NCBI GenBank assembly: GCA_002914845.1
Contig: JXTC01000060.1
Location: 391,419 to 455,418, forward strand
Source: Trema orientale
Lineage: Eukaryota; Streptophyta; Magnoliopsida; Rosales; Cannabaceae
DNA length: 64,000 nt
Reading direction: 5' to 3'
A program made the position numbers and the translations under genes. Positions 9,770 to 23,587 of this stretch are shown here, in pieces; the stretch's first letter is position 1, and every line of letters starts with the position of its first letter. Under the pieces are notes generated by a model that saw nothing but the letters and a program-made list of their open reading frames with translations, did no database searches and was not told where the DNA came from.

Positions 9770-12731
9770 ATGGCGTCTTTGGCTCAGCAATTCACAGGGC
9801 TTAGATGCCCACCACTCTCTTCGTCTCACCTCTCAAAGCCTTTCTCTCCTAAACAACCACAAACCCATAAACCCACTCTGCTTCCCATAGTCTCAGCGGT
9901 AGCCATTTCCAATGCTCAGACCAAAGAGCGTCTCAAGCTCAAAGAGCTCTTCGAAGAAGCTTACGAGCGTTGCCGTACTGCTCCCATGGAAGGCATCTCT
10001 TTCAGTGTCGACGATTTTCACTCTGCTATTGAGAAGTACGACTTCAACTCGGAAATTGGGACCAAGGTACGTGTCATTCTTTTTCTGTGTATGAATGTTC
10101 TTTCTTTTGGGTATTTGAATTTTGAACTCAAAATGGAGAAATGGGTATGAGCTTGAATGAGAATTTGAGTTTTAATTACCTTAGTTCATGTTGAGGCATT
10201 ACCCAATTCTGTATGTTATGATTAAATTCTGGGTATGTATTGATTAGTTTGGCTGGTAGTTCACATTGAGGCATTACCCAATTCTGTATTTTATGATTTA
10301 CTTCTGGGTATGTATTGAATTGTATGGCTGGTTCTGAATTCATGTTAGAAAAGAATGAAAATGAAAAATTAGTTGTTTTCTCAGAGAAGTGGTTTATTTT
10401 TCGAATGGAAGGTTACTTCAGAGTTTTTCTGTATGTATTTTTGTTTCAGGTGAAGGGAACAGTTTTTTGTACTGATAACAATGGAGCATTAGTTGATATT
10501 ACTGCAAAGTCATCAGCATACTTGCCTCTGCAAGAGGCATCTATCCACAGGTTAAAGCATGTAGAAGAAGCAGGGATAGTTCCTGGTTTGAAAGAGGAGT
10601 TTGTAATCATTGGTGAAAATGAAGCAGATGATAGCTTGATCTTGAGCTTGAAGAATATCCAGTATGACCTTGCGTGGGAGCGGTGTAGACAGCTCCAAGC
10701 GGAGGATGTTGTTGTTAAGGGTAAGGTAAGTATTGTAATTTTAGGGAAGTTGTTATCTTTCTAATAATCAGCAGTATTATTCTTGGTATTCTTGAATAAA
10801 GTCCTTTCTTCTGAGTGGAGAGCGTTTGGCGAAGATAGCTTCTTTATAAAGTTACAAGTAATTACTCGTGGAAGCACCACAAGGATTGTTTCTCTGATTG
10901 CTTTTGTTCTCAGTATATTCTATTGTACCCTTTTAATTTAGAAAAGCTCTTGAACAATGTACTCAGGTTGTTGGAGCAAACAAAGGTGGAGTGGTGGCTT
11001 TAGTCGAAGGCCTTAGAGGTTTTGTTCCTTTCTCACAGATATCAACGGTAAGTCATTTAACCTGGAGACCGCAATTTTGAGGCTCTTGTTAGCTTCAAAA
11101 CTTCATTGTCTTTCCATGGGTATATTTTTGGTGGTGGGGAAAATGATACAGTTCTAGGTGATATTCAGTGTGAAAATGAAGTTAGCTGCAATGTCATATA
11201 TCCTTATGCCGTGCACCATAAAGTATCTATCAAGTGAGGATAAGAAAGTTTTTTCTTTTTCTCTCACTGATTGTGAACATTGCAATTGCTATTCTAGCAT
11301 TCGTGTTTTAGTGAAAGATGAGTGCTAAATACACTCTCTTTCTCACTCTCTTTCACATTTTTCAGTCTCAGTCTCACTATTTGACACAAGGCTTCCACTC
11401 TCCAGATTGGCATTTTAATAATGCAACAAATTATTGTAGAATCTACGTGTCAAGCGGTGAGAGTGAGACTGAGAGAATGTAAAAAAGAGTGCAACTAGTA
11501 TAAATATTTTGTATAGTCACTTTTTACAACTTATGGTGGGTACTTCCCTTAAGAGTACAAGTTCTGATGGGTTATCTACCTTGACAACTTGTGCTTCTTG
11601 GTTTAGATAATTATTGCTATTGACATTTAGTGTTGTTGTTAATGCACTTCTTCAATGTGAAATTTTAGCGCCAACCATATCACGTCTGAATTTGTTACCT
11701 TTTCTGTTTTTTTACATACTAGAAATCAACTGCAGAGGAGCTTCTTGATAAAGAGCTTCCTCTCAAGTTTGTGGAGGTTGATGAGGAACAATCAAGGCTT
11801 GTTCTTAGTAACCGCAAGGCCATGGCAGACAGCCAAGCTCAGTTAGGAATTGGATCAGTGGTCCTTGGTACTGTCCAGAGCCTGAAGCCATATGGTGCCT
11901 TTATTGACATTGGAGGAATCAATGGCCTTCTTCATGTCAGTCAGATCAGTCATGATCGTGTCTCTGATATTGCAACGGTTCTTCAACCTGGTGACACTCT
12001 CAAGGTATAGGTAGTAAATAAGGGAGAGAGTTTCTGCTAAAAAAACGTGTAAAGGACTTATTTAAACTCAAACTTGTGGTTTAGGTTATGATACTGAGCC
12101 ATGACCGAGAGAGAGGCCGAGTTAGTCTTTCTACCAAGAAATTGGAACCAACTCCTGGAGACATGATCCGCAATCCAAAGCTTGTATTTGAGAAGGTATT
12201 TTTTAAATACAAACCCCGGAACTTGTCATCTGCTGTACTTCGTCGGCTATTATCCACATTCAAAATTTAGTTTTTGTGGCTGGTCCTGCCTACTTGGATA
12301 TTTTGGTTGACTCATAATTTTGAGAGATAGATGGACCTTAGTCTAGAGATAAAAATATAACTGTATATATGTTTGTGATTCTGTTCTAACAGGCAGAGGA
12401 GATGGCTCAGACATTCAGGCAAAGAATAGCTCAAGCAGAAGCCATGGCTCGAGCAGATATGCTTCGGTTCCAGCCTGAGGTACTTGACATTTTACTATTA
12501 TATGACGTTTAGGCCTCGGTTGAAAGTAAAATGGTGGACAAAGGGTTACGATTAGTACACCAAATATATAACATAGAGTAGAGAACCTAAGGCTGCCTTT
12601 TTTGCTTGAAATTGCAGAGTGGATTAACCCTCAGCTCAGACGGGATCTTGGGCCCTCTTACTTCTGACTTGCCAGCTGAGGGTTTGGATCTAAGCGATGT
12701 TCCTGCAGCTGAAGATGGAGAGTCAGAATAA
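9770..12731 (+). CDS. RPS1: 30S ribosomal protein S1, chloroplastic, 7 exons, 415 aa
   Basis: Nuclear-encoded S1 protein of the plastid small ribosomal subunit, which binds mRNA and helps initiation. Exons are 9770-10066, 10450-10725, 10967-11047, 11723-12004, 12085-12195, 12393-12479 and 12618-12731. All are GT-AG, and each is a whole number of codons (99, 92, 27, 94, 37, 29, 37). Residues 1 to about 45 ([20 protein letters not shown] onward) are Ser/Pro/Thr-rich, as in a chloroplast transit peptide. Three S1 RNA-binding folds follow. The first starts [20 protein letters not shown], the second [19 protein letters not shown], and the third [20 protein letters not shown] with [12 protein letters not shown]. 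The C-terminus is acidic and ends GESE. Length agrees with spinach CS1 (411 aa). Intron 3 carries a MITE. Confidence 0.97.
11320..11500. mobile_element. MITE family A inside RPS1 intron 3
   Basis: Inverted arms rich in CACTCTC, CAGTCTCACT and TTGACAC flank a core reading AATAATGCAACAAATTATTG. The same core and arms recur at 21159-21324 and 26952-27105. The element sits over 200 bases from either splice site. Confidence 0.75.
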
Positions 12732-13294
12732 GACATTTTCTTTCTTCCCCTTCCCCTTCATTATGTTGCTCTGTGAAAATTGTTGTAAAACTCATACCTT
12801 GGCGCCAAGCTAATCAGAAAATCATTTTGTTTAATTCTATATATTCTTCTAACTGATTTGATCGAACCATCTATTCTTTAGGTTGTCAGTTCCAAAGTCT
12901 TTTTATGTTTAATTTCTTTTTTCACATGTTATGGACCAAACGAGCAATTTTTTTGTTTACGTGTAATGCAAAGTCACAATGTGCAAGTACTATAGTAACT
13001 CTCCAGCTCTCAAGAGAAGTAATAAAATAAAATAAGAGCCTATCTCTTGTGTTGGGAACTTGAGGTTTACGCCAAAATTAGATTGACTAGTAACACAAGA
13101 CGAGCACTTGCTGGAAGTAGTTTTTAACATGTACACACACTGAATATTGATATTTTAATCCACACCTTACAAATGTTCTTCCTTCTAGTCGGGTTATAAC
13201 TTATAACTAAATGTCAGAGCAACAGACAAGAAGAAAAAGCCTTTCTTATGAACTATTTAAAATAAAATCTTGTCTCCAACTGGCACTATGCTGA
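12732..13294. other. Convergent intergenic region (RPS1 and NEMF 3' ends)
   Basis: The 563 bases between the two stop codons must hold both 3' UTRs and polyadenylation regions. AT-rich signals (for example AATAAAATAAAATAAG at 13020-13035) are present on both strands. No separate gene is seen. Confidence 0.5.
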
Positions 13295-16200
13295 CTAGCT
13301 TTTTCCTTTGCTGCTCTTGTTGCTTTTCTTTTGCTTCTGTTTGAGTTGAGTAAGGCCTGCAGCCGTGATCTTCACATTGCCAATAATGGCAGCAACCAAT
13401 TCAGGATCCGTGCATGCTTTCATCAATTCCTTCTCTCTACTTGTTGCTTCTGGCATGTGGCTGAACAAGTTCATGGCAGTTTTCGCAGCTACACAAACAC
13501 GGAATTAACATGGTAAATAATTAGAAGAAAGCAAAAAGAGAGTGAGAGGCGTCGCCAAATTATACTGGTATGAAACAAAATACAAGAGGTCGGTAATATC
13601 ACTAAACTATAAAAAAGAAAACTTCAAGTGCTTAATTTATTTACACGAGTTTTGTATTCTAAATTTCTAGTGTGTTTCATGATGAAAAGATTTAAGCTAT
13701 AATTTTCTTGTTCACTTTTGTTTGTGCCGTTTTTGGTGATTTTCATTTTGCCATTCTCTTAGCTTAGATTTCTAGTAGGATAAAATTAAAAATCAGTCAT
13801 GCAGTAAGATGATAAATCTATCAATGCAGGTACAAGGGTATATAAGCTAAAGACACGTACGCACACCAAGACCACAAGCATAAAAAGTGGGTTCTCGAAC
13901 ATAAGCATGCACTGGGAAGGTGATAGTACTTACCTTTCCCTTTCTTTGCACTGCCAGGAATTATTTTCACACGGTATTTATAAGATTGAACAGCACTATA
14001 AGGACCGCAGACTGGCACGGCGTATAAGAGGATATCACTAGGCAGTGGATTCCCAGTTAAATAATCCACGTCATTCAACTTTCCTTTCTCTTCTTCAGCT
14101 ATCTCGTGAATGTCATCCTCCTCCATGACTACCTTGTCTATATCAGAAGCAGTTTCATCCAAAACCACATGAGAATCACCTTCAACTCTATTCACAAGAC
14201 TTTGTGACACATCACCTGGATGCTCTTGACAGTCCCGGGATAAGTGACCTGCCTTTTTACATTTATAACATATTTTAGGTGCATCTTGAGGACCTGCACA
14301 AAAGAAGATGATATCTTTAAAACCAATTATAGGTTAAAAGTTTTCTTTCTTAAAAAAAAAAAAAAAACAGGTACTTTGAAGAACGTAAATCACAATGTAA
14401 GAAATTTTCCCCAAAAGGGATTTTCTCCAAGAAGTAATGTTGTCAGTAATCTTGAAAAATGATTTAAACATCAAGAAAGCAAAAAGTCCAATCAACAAAA
14501 ACTTGGAAGACGTATCACCATCAGGTTTGTTCTCTTTGGTTGGAGCTGAATTTGCATTCTGTGACTCGGTGTCTTTCTTGATTGCTTTTCCTGCAGACTG
14601 AAATTAACACGTCAAAAATCAGCAAATAATTAATTGGATTATTACAAACCAGTAATAACTGTACAACAATTAAGAAGCAACGACCAATATTTAATCATTT
14701 CAGCAGTCCCTAAGATGTCCTAGATGACCCACGTTTGATCTCGCCATAGAGAATTTTGGTCAGTATTGAGTATTGGATTTATGCGAAAATACTGGAATAT
14801 ATTTTTTGGAGACTTGAAAATATGGTAATACAGTATTGAGTATGTACTTTTATAGAAAATAACCCTACAGAGAAGCCGAGAAAACTCCAGCTTTAAGTTG
14901 GAATGACAATGATCATAGATTAAGATGCAGAAATAAGTCGGGTAGAAGAACATCTGTTTCAATCCCATGAATTAAGTATAGGGCAAATCATAGTACTTAC
15001 GGCAAGTAAAGCCATGCGGATGCTTCTTTCTTCCTCATCTTGATCAGCGTACTTCTCTTTCATCTTCTTGAGCTTACTCTTCTGTCCACGGCTGATTTTT
15101 CCACCACCTGGCTTTGCATCATGAACAGGCTTTTCAAAATGAGTGGAAGAATGATTGCTTTCTTCTGATTTTTCCCATTCCTGCTCAACATTTTCTGCGT
15201 CATTTTTCTGGCCTTTCTTGAGCTTTCTTCTTTCAGCTTTCGATATATAGGGCTTGTCTCTTGCTGCTGCTGCCTTCTCTTCATGATCCTGCTCCTCTAC
15301 CAAATCTGCTCGAGAAGTTTCAACCTTGTAGTTTTTACCAGATGTAGTAGCAGATCCAAGCCCAAGAGCTCTATCAATGAGATCCTCAAGTTGTGGGGTG
15401 ACTGATGCAACATCATCTCCAGCAACATTAGATCCATTCTCCTGATTAATATCAGTAAACGTCTGGCTGTGATTGGTGGACAGTTCATGTGAGTTTATTG
15501 GTTCAACAGTGGACATTGTAAGAACATTCGGAGTAGAATCCACCCCAGATTGGCTTTCTGGTCGAAGTAGATTTGTAGATGAATTAGGAAGGCTTTTTGA
15601 TTCTTCTCTAATTTCTTCAGTCTCTGACTCAGTACCAGACTCTTCGTTGAGAGGGCCACTTTCATCAACCCCATCCATCCCTTCTTCCTCACCTCTTACC
15701 CTCCTCTCATTTAAATGTGAACCCAAGGAACTCTCATCCAAGCGAAATAACAAGCCAAAGCCCATAACAAGAGGGTGTGGAGGAAGAAAGTTCTTCTTCC
15801 CACGGATCATGAAACTCCCAACAGTTAGATATTCCCCTGTAGGAGCAGTTTTACTGACTTGGTGGGGATAAACCCACCAAGCACTAGTGACAATCTTTGA
15901 ATTCCATGCCTGGCTGTGGCAAACCTGTAATTGGTAGTAAAACTTAAATGAATCCCACATCCTTGATGTAAACTTCAAACACTCTAACCATACACACTAA
16001 AGCAATATTAAAAAGAATATTACGGAAACACTGCAGAAGAATTAATTATTGTCAGAAAGCCACACAGACTTACTGTGAAACATCCTGCTTGATTTAATGT
16101 GAGTGGGGGTACTGGTTGTTCAGGCCTGTGGTTCTTTATCACAGTTGTAGAAGCCCCATGCAGTTCTGCATGAACGTACCTGTTAAATAACGATACCATT

Positions 16201-19200
16201 TTTTCATTTAAAAATATAATTTTTATCGATACTACAATAAACCAAAAGTGCAGCAAAATATTAGCAATTTAGCATTTTAGTAAAAGCCGAAATCATTTAA
16301 GCATTGAATTACATTGCTAGAATATAATAACACCAATTACTTACAGATCTCCTTTTGACATATAGCGCTTGACTATCATCTCATTTTGTTGAGCATCACG
16401 TCCACTGATAACCAAATAGTTCTCACTGCTGATGAACCAGTTAAACTTCTCAAACCAATGAACTCTGCGCATATGTGAAATAGAAGCAACGGTTTTTTCC
16501 TGCATATATTTTGGGGAAAAAATAAGAGGGATCAAACACTGAGAGAGCACACCCAAATTATATTATTTAAGAAAGTAAATTCAATAATTTTGACAAATAA
16601 CCAAAATTTTTATCTATCATTGCTAATGCATATAACATGCTCGTGTAAAAGCTAGCAAATGAGATGTTAACTAAAATAAGTGCCTCTATATACAATTTTT
16701 GTTTATGCATCCTTGAAAAAGGTTGAATTCGGCATCATCTATTTTTCTTGCCTGGTTTTATGTTGCGACAGGCATGCTATGTCCAACCCTATTTCACAGA
16801 AGTTTCTCTAGTCATGAATAATTGAAATGGTATTGAGTAAATGACAAGCTCTTCTTGTCAAAGGAAGAATCACAATATATTCGGGCTTTAATGCAATTAA
16901 ATTGTCAAAATACTTGTACAAGTACAACAACTGTAGATTCAGTAAAACATTTTGTAGGGAAAAAAAAAAGCTACCTGGCTCAGCTGGAGGCGAGTCTTTC
17001 TTTCAGCAGCTTTAAATGCTTTTTCATGTGCCGTAACAGTCTTTTCCTGTTTGCTCTCCTGCTTTTTCTTTAGTTCATACCACCTCCGCGCATTGGCATG
17101 GGCTGAAAGTGCCAAATCGACTTCTACCTAAAATAGTCGAGATGTAGCCATGAAGTGTAAATATGGACACTGACAGAAGAATGTACAGATAGCATAAATT
17201 CCACACTTACGTAAGAACCAAACATGTTAGAGGACCTCCCAACAACAACAACACTTACGTAAGAACCAAATATATAGAAGAGACGCTATATATTATTGAG
17301 CATAGAGAGCATGAGATTAGGAGATGATAGATTGATGATAATGATAATGATGATGATGTACAAACTATGGGAAAAAAACAGATCAATTCAAACAGGAATT
17401 TTTCTATATTAATAAAGCCTAAGAAATCACAAGTTATAAGTTCTTCATTTACTTCTCTGAATCATCTAACAAGATTTCTGTATTATTAATAAACTTAGAA
17501 CTAGCCCTGAATCTTGTAGAAACAAATAAAAAGTTTACACGTAAAAGAGAGATGATAAGGAGAATATAAGATAAAAGTTCTTTTGGTGTTTAAATATATC
17601 AGGAAATGTTGAAAGAGAAAAGCCTGAACAGCACCTTATCTACTGGCAGTGTTTTTTCATCGTCATCCATTTCATCAAGATTGTTGCTTAAAAGTAATGT
17701 CATGCAATTCCTCTCTAGATGAAGCTTGTCAATGAGGCCAGCAACTGGATTTCCAGATTTCTTCTCTTCCTTCACCATACGAGCAAGATCCTCCCAACTC
17801 ATACCATGTGCAAGAGCCACACGAACAGCTAATACAGCCGCCTCCACATCTTCTAAGTTATATTCTATCAGTTCTGCCATTTTAACACAACGGTCGACTT
17901 CTTGTTTTAGAGTATGCACACGATTTTCCTGTAACACGATTGAAACACATTAAGAAGATACAGAAACAAAATAAATAGTAATTAAATGAAAAGTTAATAC
18001 TCCAAGGGTCAAGGAAATTGGAAAGACAAATTCATTGATGAAATCAATATGCAGAGGTCATTCTGATCAGAACACTATATATCTTCACTATAAATGAGTA
18101 ATGAAACAAGGATTTAATTTTAACCGATATGCTCAGTGGACATCAATTTGCAGTACTACTGATCCACAGGACTGCAGATATCTTAACTAGTAATTAGAAA
18201 CTAAACAAGGATTAATTTTAACTTCAAATCAGTAGGATTAGGGATCGTCTAATCATCAGTGTTAGTTGGCCTCAAATAGTATATTTAGTTCCATCATGTA
18301 TGCCTACAAATGCACATAATAATTTGACACTGATCTACATTTTAACCTTTTAACTCTTCTAGACACCTTAAATAATTTACTAAAGAATGCACAAATGATA
18401 GAGAAAAGAATTTCCTTTACATTGTAGGTCAAGCCAGGTTTTTAATCCTGAGTTCCTAGACATTTGCACATGAATATACCTTCTGGTTTTCCCCCATCTT
18501 CTTTTACTCAAAAGATGCACATCAAACACATCACTCCACATGGTGAAAACAGAATTTTCATCACATGCAAGACTCTTTTTTATATAGCAACAAAATCCAG
18601 ATCATATGACCTACATCTCACTACTCAAATATGATTTAAGCACGGTGTAGGAAGCAAAGAAAATTGCAGGAAATTGGTTTTTGGAGGATAAGAATACATG
18701 GGAACTAACTTACAAAACAACAAATTACCTGATCTGTTCGTATCTTGTTAAGTTTCTGGATGGCAGAGCTTTCTTTCGTTTTTTGTTGTTGGTCAGCTCT
18801 TTGACTCTCGATTTTGCTGTAGAACTCATCCAAAGCTGCATCAAATGTCTCAAACTTTGTATGCTCCCGTGACTTGAACTGGTTTAATAATATGGGGCAA
18901 AATTCATCATACATCTGCAATGGAAAAAAAATAAAAACAACACTTGTTAAGAATGAATCTGATNGGAAAAAGTAGTGTAATAATGGATAACCTGGACTCT
19001 ACTTCCTGGTTCAGACGGAAGTCCATCCTTCCCTAAATTCTTATTCTGCATCAAAATATATCCCTCAGGAATTCTATCACCTGATATGACATCATGCAGC
19101 CAGTCCTCAAACCTCTCAATAGCTTGGGCCAAAACTCGAAGTGTATCGTCATCCAACTTGTTATCTTTACAAACTTTCTTATTTGGAGGCAGACCAGAAT

Positions 19201-20732
19201 CTAATATGATATGCTCAGAAAGTGCAGGCCCATATCCGAGGGCCTCCCCCAGAACAACTTTTAAAGTGGCCTGTTTGGCACGAGTACTATCAGAAGCGCT
19301 TCTACTAGAATCAGAAGGCTTTCCCCCTTTGTACGCACCCTGCTTTTGTTTTGAGGTAGCATGCACCTTAGTTCCACTATCATTAACATTATCAGACTCA
19401 ATGTCATCAGGTTCCTTAGAAGTTGTAAGAGCTGCCTGCAACTTTTCAATAGTAGTTCGCTGAAATGTTCTACAAATTTCAGTTGGATAACGATGTCGTG
19501 ACATGATTGCAACCCCTTTATCATCATCCCTAGTGAAGTGAGAGTGTACTATTAAACTGACAGTACGACTATTACAGAACAAATAAGCAGAAACATTTCC
19601 CCAAGTAAACTAGTGCTAATAATAAAAGCAGTCGTAGAATTAGATATTAAATATAAATTCACCTTCATTCGAGTCAAAAAGCTAATAACTAGATTAAAGC
19701 CAATAACTCCACTATGGTATGCCAAAAAAAAAAAAAAAGAGAGAGAAAAAAGAAAATGAACAAATACTGTTTGATGCATGTGAGTGAATGTCAAGGGAAA
19801 AAGCGGATGTGAACCACAAACCTGTGGGAGCGAAGAAGAGTCATGACGGTAAAATCACAATCGGTGAGAATAATGTTTCCTTGGGCATATAGCTCCAATA
19901 TAACATAGTATGCATTAGCACCCAGTCCAAATTGAAAGAGAACAATCTGTGATGTAAGCGTAACAGAAAAATTAGAACATTAAGTGTGAGTGTGTGTGTG
20001 TGTGTGTGTGTGAGTGTGTATGCTGCAGTTAGTTACAGACCCGATCATATCCAAGCTGCCTGACATCCTCCAATCTCCTGGTCCGTATATGTTTCCTTAG
20101 TTTGAGAGTAAACCCAGATGGAGTGTTACTTTTGTCCCTGTTCAAATAAGAATGTTCGATTTTTGTTTCGAAAAGCATTCAGGAAAAACTAAAAAGCAAT
20201 AAGTATATGAATGGAATTTTCACGAAATTGGGTTCTTAATACTGGAGATATTCATAATGATGGTATCAAATTATTCAAAAGTCTAAGTCTAAGCAGGCAT
20301 TATATTATATTATATTATAAGAAGGGAAAGGGAAAGGGAAAGGGAAAGGGAAAGGGGTTACCGGACATAAGCAGTGGTGTGAAGCCTAACGCCACTTTCC
20401 ATCAAGAGAAAAACCTTTTCACTCTCACCAGACTCAGTGACGCCGCTACTATACATAAGCTTCAACATGTATGTCTACAAAACCAAAACCCATATATAAC
20501 ACTATATTATATGAATCAAAATGAATGGTTTGTAATGAAAAGAATTATTATTATTATTATTATTATTATTAAGTAATTGTAACAGGTAATAAGGATAAAT
20601 TTATTTTAGGGAGAAAGAGAGAAAGACCTTGGGAGTGAGATCGTAGACATTGGAACATCGCATTCCGATGAGCCGCCGCAAGCATTTGACCTCTGCGGCC
20701 ACATCGGCCGTGTTCATCCGCACCTTCACCAT
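13295..20732 (-). CDS. NEMF / Rqc2 homologue (ribosome quality control), 14 exons, 1142 aa
   Basis: Plant NEMF-family protein. In yeast and animals it binds the stalled 60S-peptidyl-tRNA complex, recruits Ltn1/listerin and adds C-terminal tails. Exons are 20732-20628, 20474-20362, 20137-20041, 19946-19822, 19529-18992, 18914-18729, 17928-17635, 17127-16975, 16499-16345, 16179-16074, 15924-15001, 14597-14519, 14293-13934 and 13488-13295; all phases close. NFACT-N begins [20 protein letters not shown]. The Asp-Arg pair needed for tailing in Rqc2 is kept as LGYDR (Asp104-Arg105). Coiled coil follows, then NFACT-R ([34 protein letters not shown]). A CCHC zinc knuckle lies at Cys967-Cys970-His975-Cys980, then NFACT-C ([19 protein letters not shown]) and a Lys-rich tail. 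The single N at 18964 is intronic. Confidence 0.95.
19994..20022. repeat. (TG)n microsatellite in NEMF intron 3
   Basis: An alternating GT tract interrupted by GAGTG, within the intron between exons 3 and 4. Confidence 0.8.
20323..20356. repeat. (GGGAAA)n array next to the NEMF exon 2 splice donor
   Basis: About five to six GGGAAA units on the plus strand, which is CCCTTT in the transcript. It begins only a few bases inside intron 2 after the donor GTAACC at 20361. Expansion or contraction could affect donor recognition (inference). Confidence 0.85.
20543..20571. repeat. (ATT)n microsatellite in NEMF intron 1
   Basis: About nine ATT units lie about 57 bases downstream (transcript sense) of the exon 1 donor. 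Confidence 0.85.
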
Positions 20733-20775
20733 TCTTCTCTTCTCTTCTCTTCTCTTCTCTTCACACTAGGCACTA
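20733..20775 (-). promoter_or_regulatory. Purine-rich (GAGAA)n leader of NEMF
   Basis: On the transcript strand the bases just before the ATG are repeated GAGAA units ending GAATGG around the start. TC/GA-repeat leaders of this kind are common in plant 5' UTRs. A GAAGAA run continues further upstream at 20779-20797. Confidence 0.5.
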
Positions 20776-21158
20776 GAAGCTTCTTCTTCTTCTTCTGAAA
20801 TTCGTCAACTTAGCGAATAAGGTTTTGTTTCAAAGAGGAGCTCGCCTCGCCTTTGGAGGTTGCCGCTTCCCAATTACCTCTAGTCCTCCGCTATATAGAC
20901 ACTTGTACGGAGGACTTGTCAATGTTTCAATTTTTTTTGTGACCATACTACTTAAAAAAAAAAAAAAAAAAATGGTGATAGTATTAAATTTTTGTGATGT
21001 TGATAAATAGCATTCAATTAGTAACACATATATGTGCCTTGTTTCAAAAATCAGCTGAGACTCTATTTCAAAAATCATGATTCTTAAAATTAGTAACACA
21101 TATATGTGCGTATATTTTGATTCTTATTTATTACCGATAATACTATATTTAAGAAAAT

Positions 21159-21324
21159 GAATGCTAGTTGTATTCTTCTAGTCTTACTGTCTTCCAATCT
21201 CACTGTTTTCGCGTGAATTCTATTATGATTTATTGCATTATTAAAATATTAAATTAGATAGTAAAAAATCACATATCAAATGAAACTAGAGACTGTAAAA
21301 AATGGTGTATTTAACACTCTTATG
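21159..21324. mobile_element. MITE family A, copy upstream of NEMF
   Basis: The left end reads AATGCTAGTTGTATTC and the right end, complemented, AGAGTGTTAAATACACC. The core ATTATGATTTATTGCATTAT is the complement of the core in the RPS1-intron copy. A second partial core lies at 21435-21465. Confidence 0.65.
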
Positions 21325-21465
21325 TCCTCTATTATATTTACTAATCCTTTACAAGAAGAATGAGAAATGAGAAATATCAAACAATATTTATGAGGGCTTC
21401 ACTAAAATTTATTCACATAGCATTATAAAATTTATTATGATTTATTGCGTTATTAAAATATTAAA

Positions 21466-23587
21466 TGAGAAATATCAAACCTCATCTCGTATTTTGAAGT
21501 TGATTGTTATTCATTACGGATTTGTAGATATTTGTAAATTTTTTTTAGGAGACGGACCTGTAAATTTTATAATCAGATCAAAACAATATTTTTTTATAAA
21601 TAGTAAGCGACAATATCATTAAAAAAACCACTACTTTTAGCTGTTTAGCAAAAAAAAACCACGCATTTTCACTAATATGACATAAAAACTTTTATTTGTA
21701 TTTTTTAATTAAATCTCATCGGATTCATATATATAGTCAAAATTGGAGTTTAAAATTGCTGCATAAATATCTTCATTCTTTAAAATTGTTTATTGGCATC
21801 CATATAAATAGCCAAAAAGTAACCACTTAGACCCAAAAATAATCTATAATCTCTTATGAATCTAACAGTAACAACTTTCAAACACACAAAAATTCTTTTT
21901 TAGAATTCTGTTATCTGATTCCAAAAGTTAAAACATTCACTTCTAATAATTTTAACTCCAATTTTGATTGTACATGTAGATCCAGTGAGATATGATAGAA
22001 AAACACAAATAGAAGATTTTATTTGATATTAGTGAAAAAATGTAGATTTTTTTGACAAAAGACTAAAAATCATGAGTTTTTTTATTTATTTTATCCCTAA
22101 ATAGTAATGAGAATTATAATTTAATTTTTATGAAATTACAGTTATACGTGTGTGTATATATATTGACATTATCAATTTTGACCATTTCTTTAAATAATTT
22201 GATGAAAAGAATGACAAAATATCAATTATTTACAAAACTAGGACTTTTGTTTAATAAAAAATTAAAATTCCAAAACTACCCCAATCGAAAGGTATAATAT
22301 AATGTGACTTATTTACACTCAAAGGAGAAAGTTTATGTAACTATAAAGAGTAAGGTTTCTCAAATCTTAAATTGTGAGATTCTTATTTTTTATTCTTGAT
22401 GGAATTTAGTCAACTATGCAAGTAATTTTATTGTTTTTATTCTTGATGGAATTTCATCAACTATGAGATTAATTATTACACTAATTTTACTCCAATAACG
22501 TGCTTCGATAAGTGTCAAAGTGTAACTTACTATTACATAATGGCATTTCATTTTTCAGTTCTTTTCAACTTATTTATTACTGATCGCCCTACCCAAAATT
22601 CTTTAGCTTGTTAGGCATATCGTTGATAGTTGTATTAATAATCAAAATATGAAACCTTATTCTTTTTTTTTTTTCAAGTGTGACTTATCTAATAACTTCC
22701 ATTTACTACAAATTAAGAGTTGAATTCTTAACCTACTACTCAATCTCCATCCCACTTTACTTACTGAGCTAGCCCTAATTGGGCTACATGAAATCTTATT
22801 CTTTATTGAACCGAGGTAGGAACACGAATAAGATTTGACGCGGATTTGCTGTCCTTGGTCATTCCACGACAAAAATAATATATTATAGAAGAAGTAAAAC
22901 CGTATACCATTGCCAAAAAAACTAGTGGTGTGCATCATATCCTCCGTTTCAAGGAAGTATGAATCGAGTAACAATCAATAAAGTGTTAGCTATAGAATTA
23001 GCCCAAACACAATAGAGTAACAAGCTACAGATCAACCTATTATTGCCATATATACTCTATTATTGCGTATCAATCATGATCATGATCATGGTCATGGTCA
23101 ATTCGAATCAAAACAGAAATACAAAGCAGACAAGTAAATGATGAGTAACAATATCACGGTCAATCAAAGAAATAACCCTATTATCAGTTCGGTCATTGAC
23201 CTCCGTACGGCCTCATCCATACAATGATACAAAAGCAGTTTCGACAAGTAAATGATTTGCTAAAAAGGTCTCTAACAACATACAGACGTGAAAATATTCA
23301 TATAGCATAACTGGCCTGTAGTAAGAACAACTTCTCTCGTAAAGGCTGTGTACATTCTTCATCTTTTAGAAAAGATAGAAATACAGATGATAAACCAAAA
23401 GAAGCAACCGACCTCATCTCTTTTGCATTTACAGGTCATTTTCTGACTAGGAAAAGAAAAACAAAAACAAAGAGAGATAAATTACTAAAACTTCTTAAAA
23501 GATCTATCTGTAGAAGTCGTAGCCCCTTCTTATTTACAGAAACTAATATATTGTTTATGGGCAATTTTACATATACAATTTGAACAC
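21466..23587. other. AT-rich intergenic DNA between UPL6 and NEMF
   Basis: No gene is supported. Short direct repeats are visible: a duplicated TTTTTATTCTTGATGGAATTT at 22385-22455 and a TGATCATGATCATGGTCATGG run at about 23073-23100. The region 23500-23587 probably belongs to the UPL6 3' UTR. Confidence 0.35.

Noticed and set aside
15473..15871. 132-codon plus-strand open frame
   Set aside because: It is the antisense shadow of NEMF exon 11.
19086..19463. 125-codon plus-strand open frame
   Set aside because: Antisense shadow of NEMF exon 5.
20211..20576. 121-codon plus-strand open frame with a Lys-Gly repeat
   Set aside because: It spans NEMF exon 2 antisense and two microsatellites; the repeat is the GGGAAA array.
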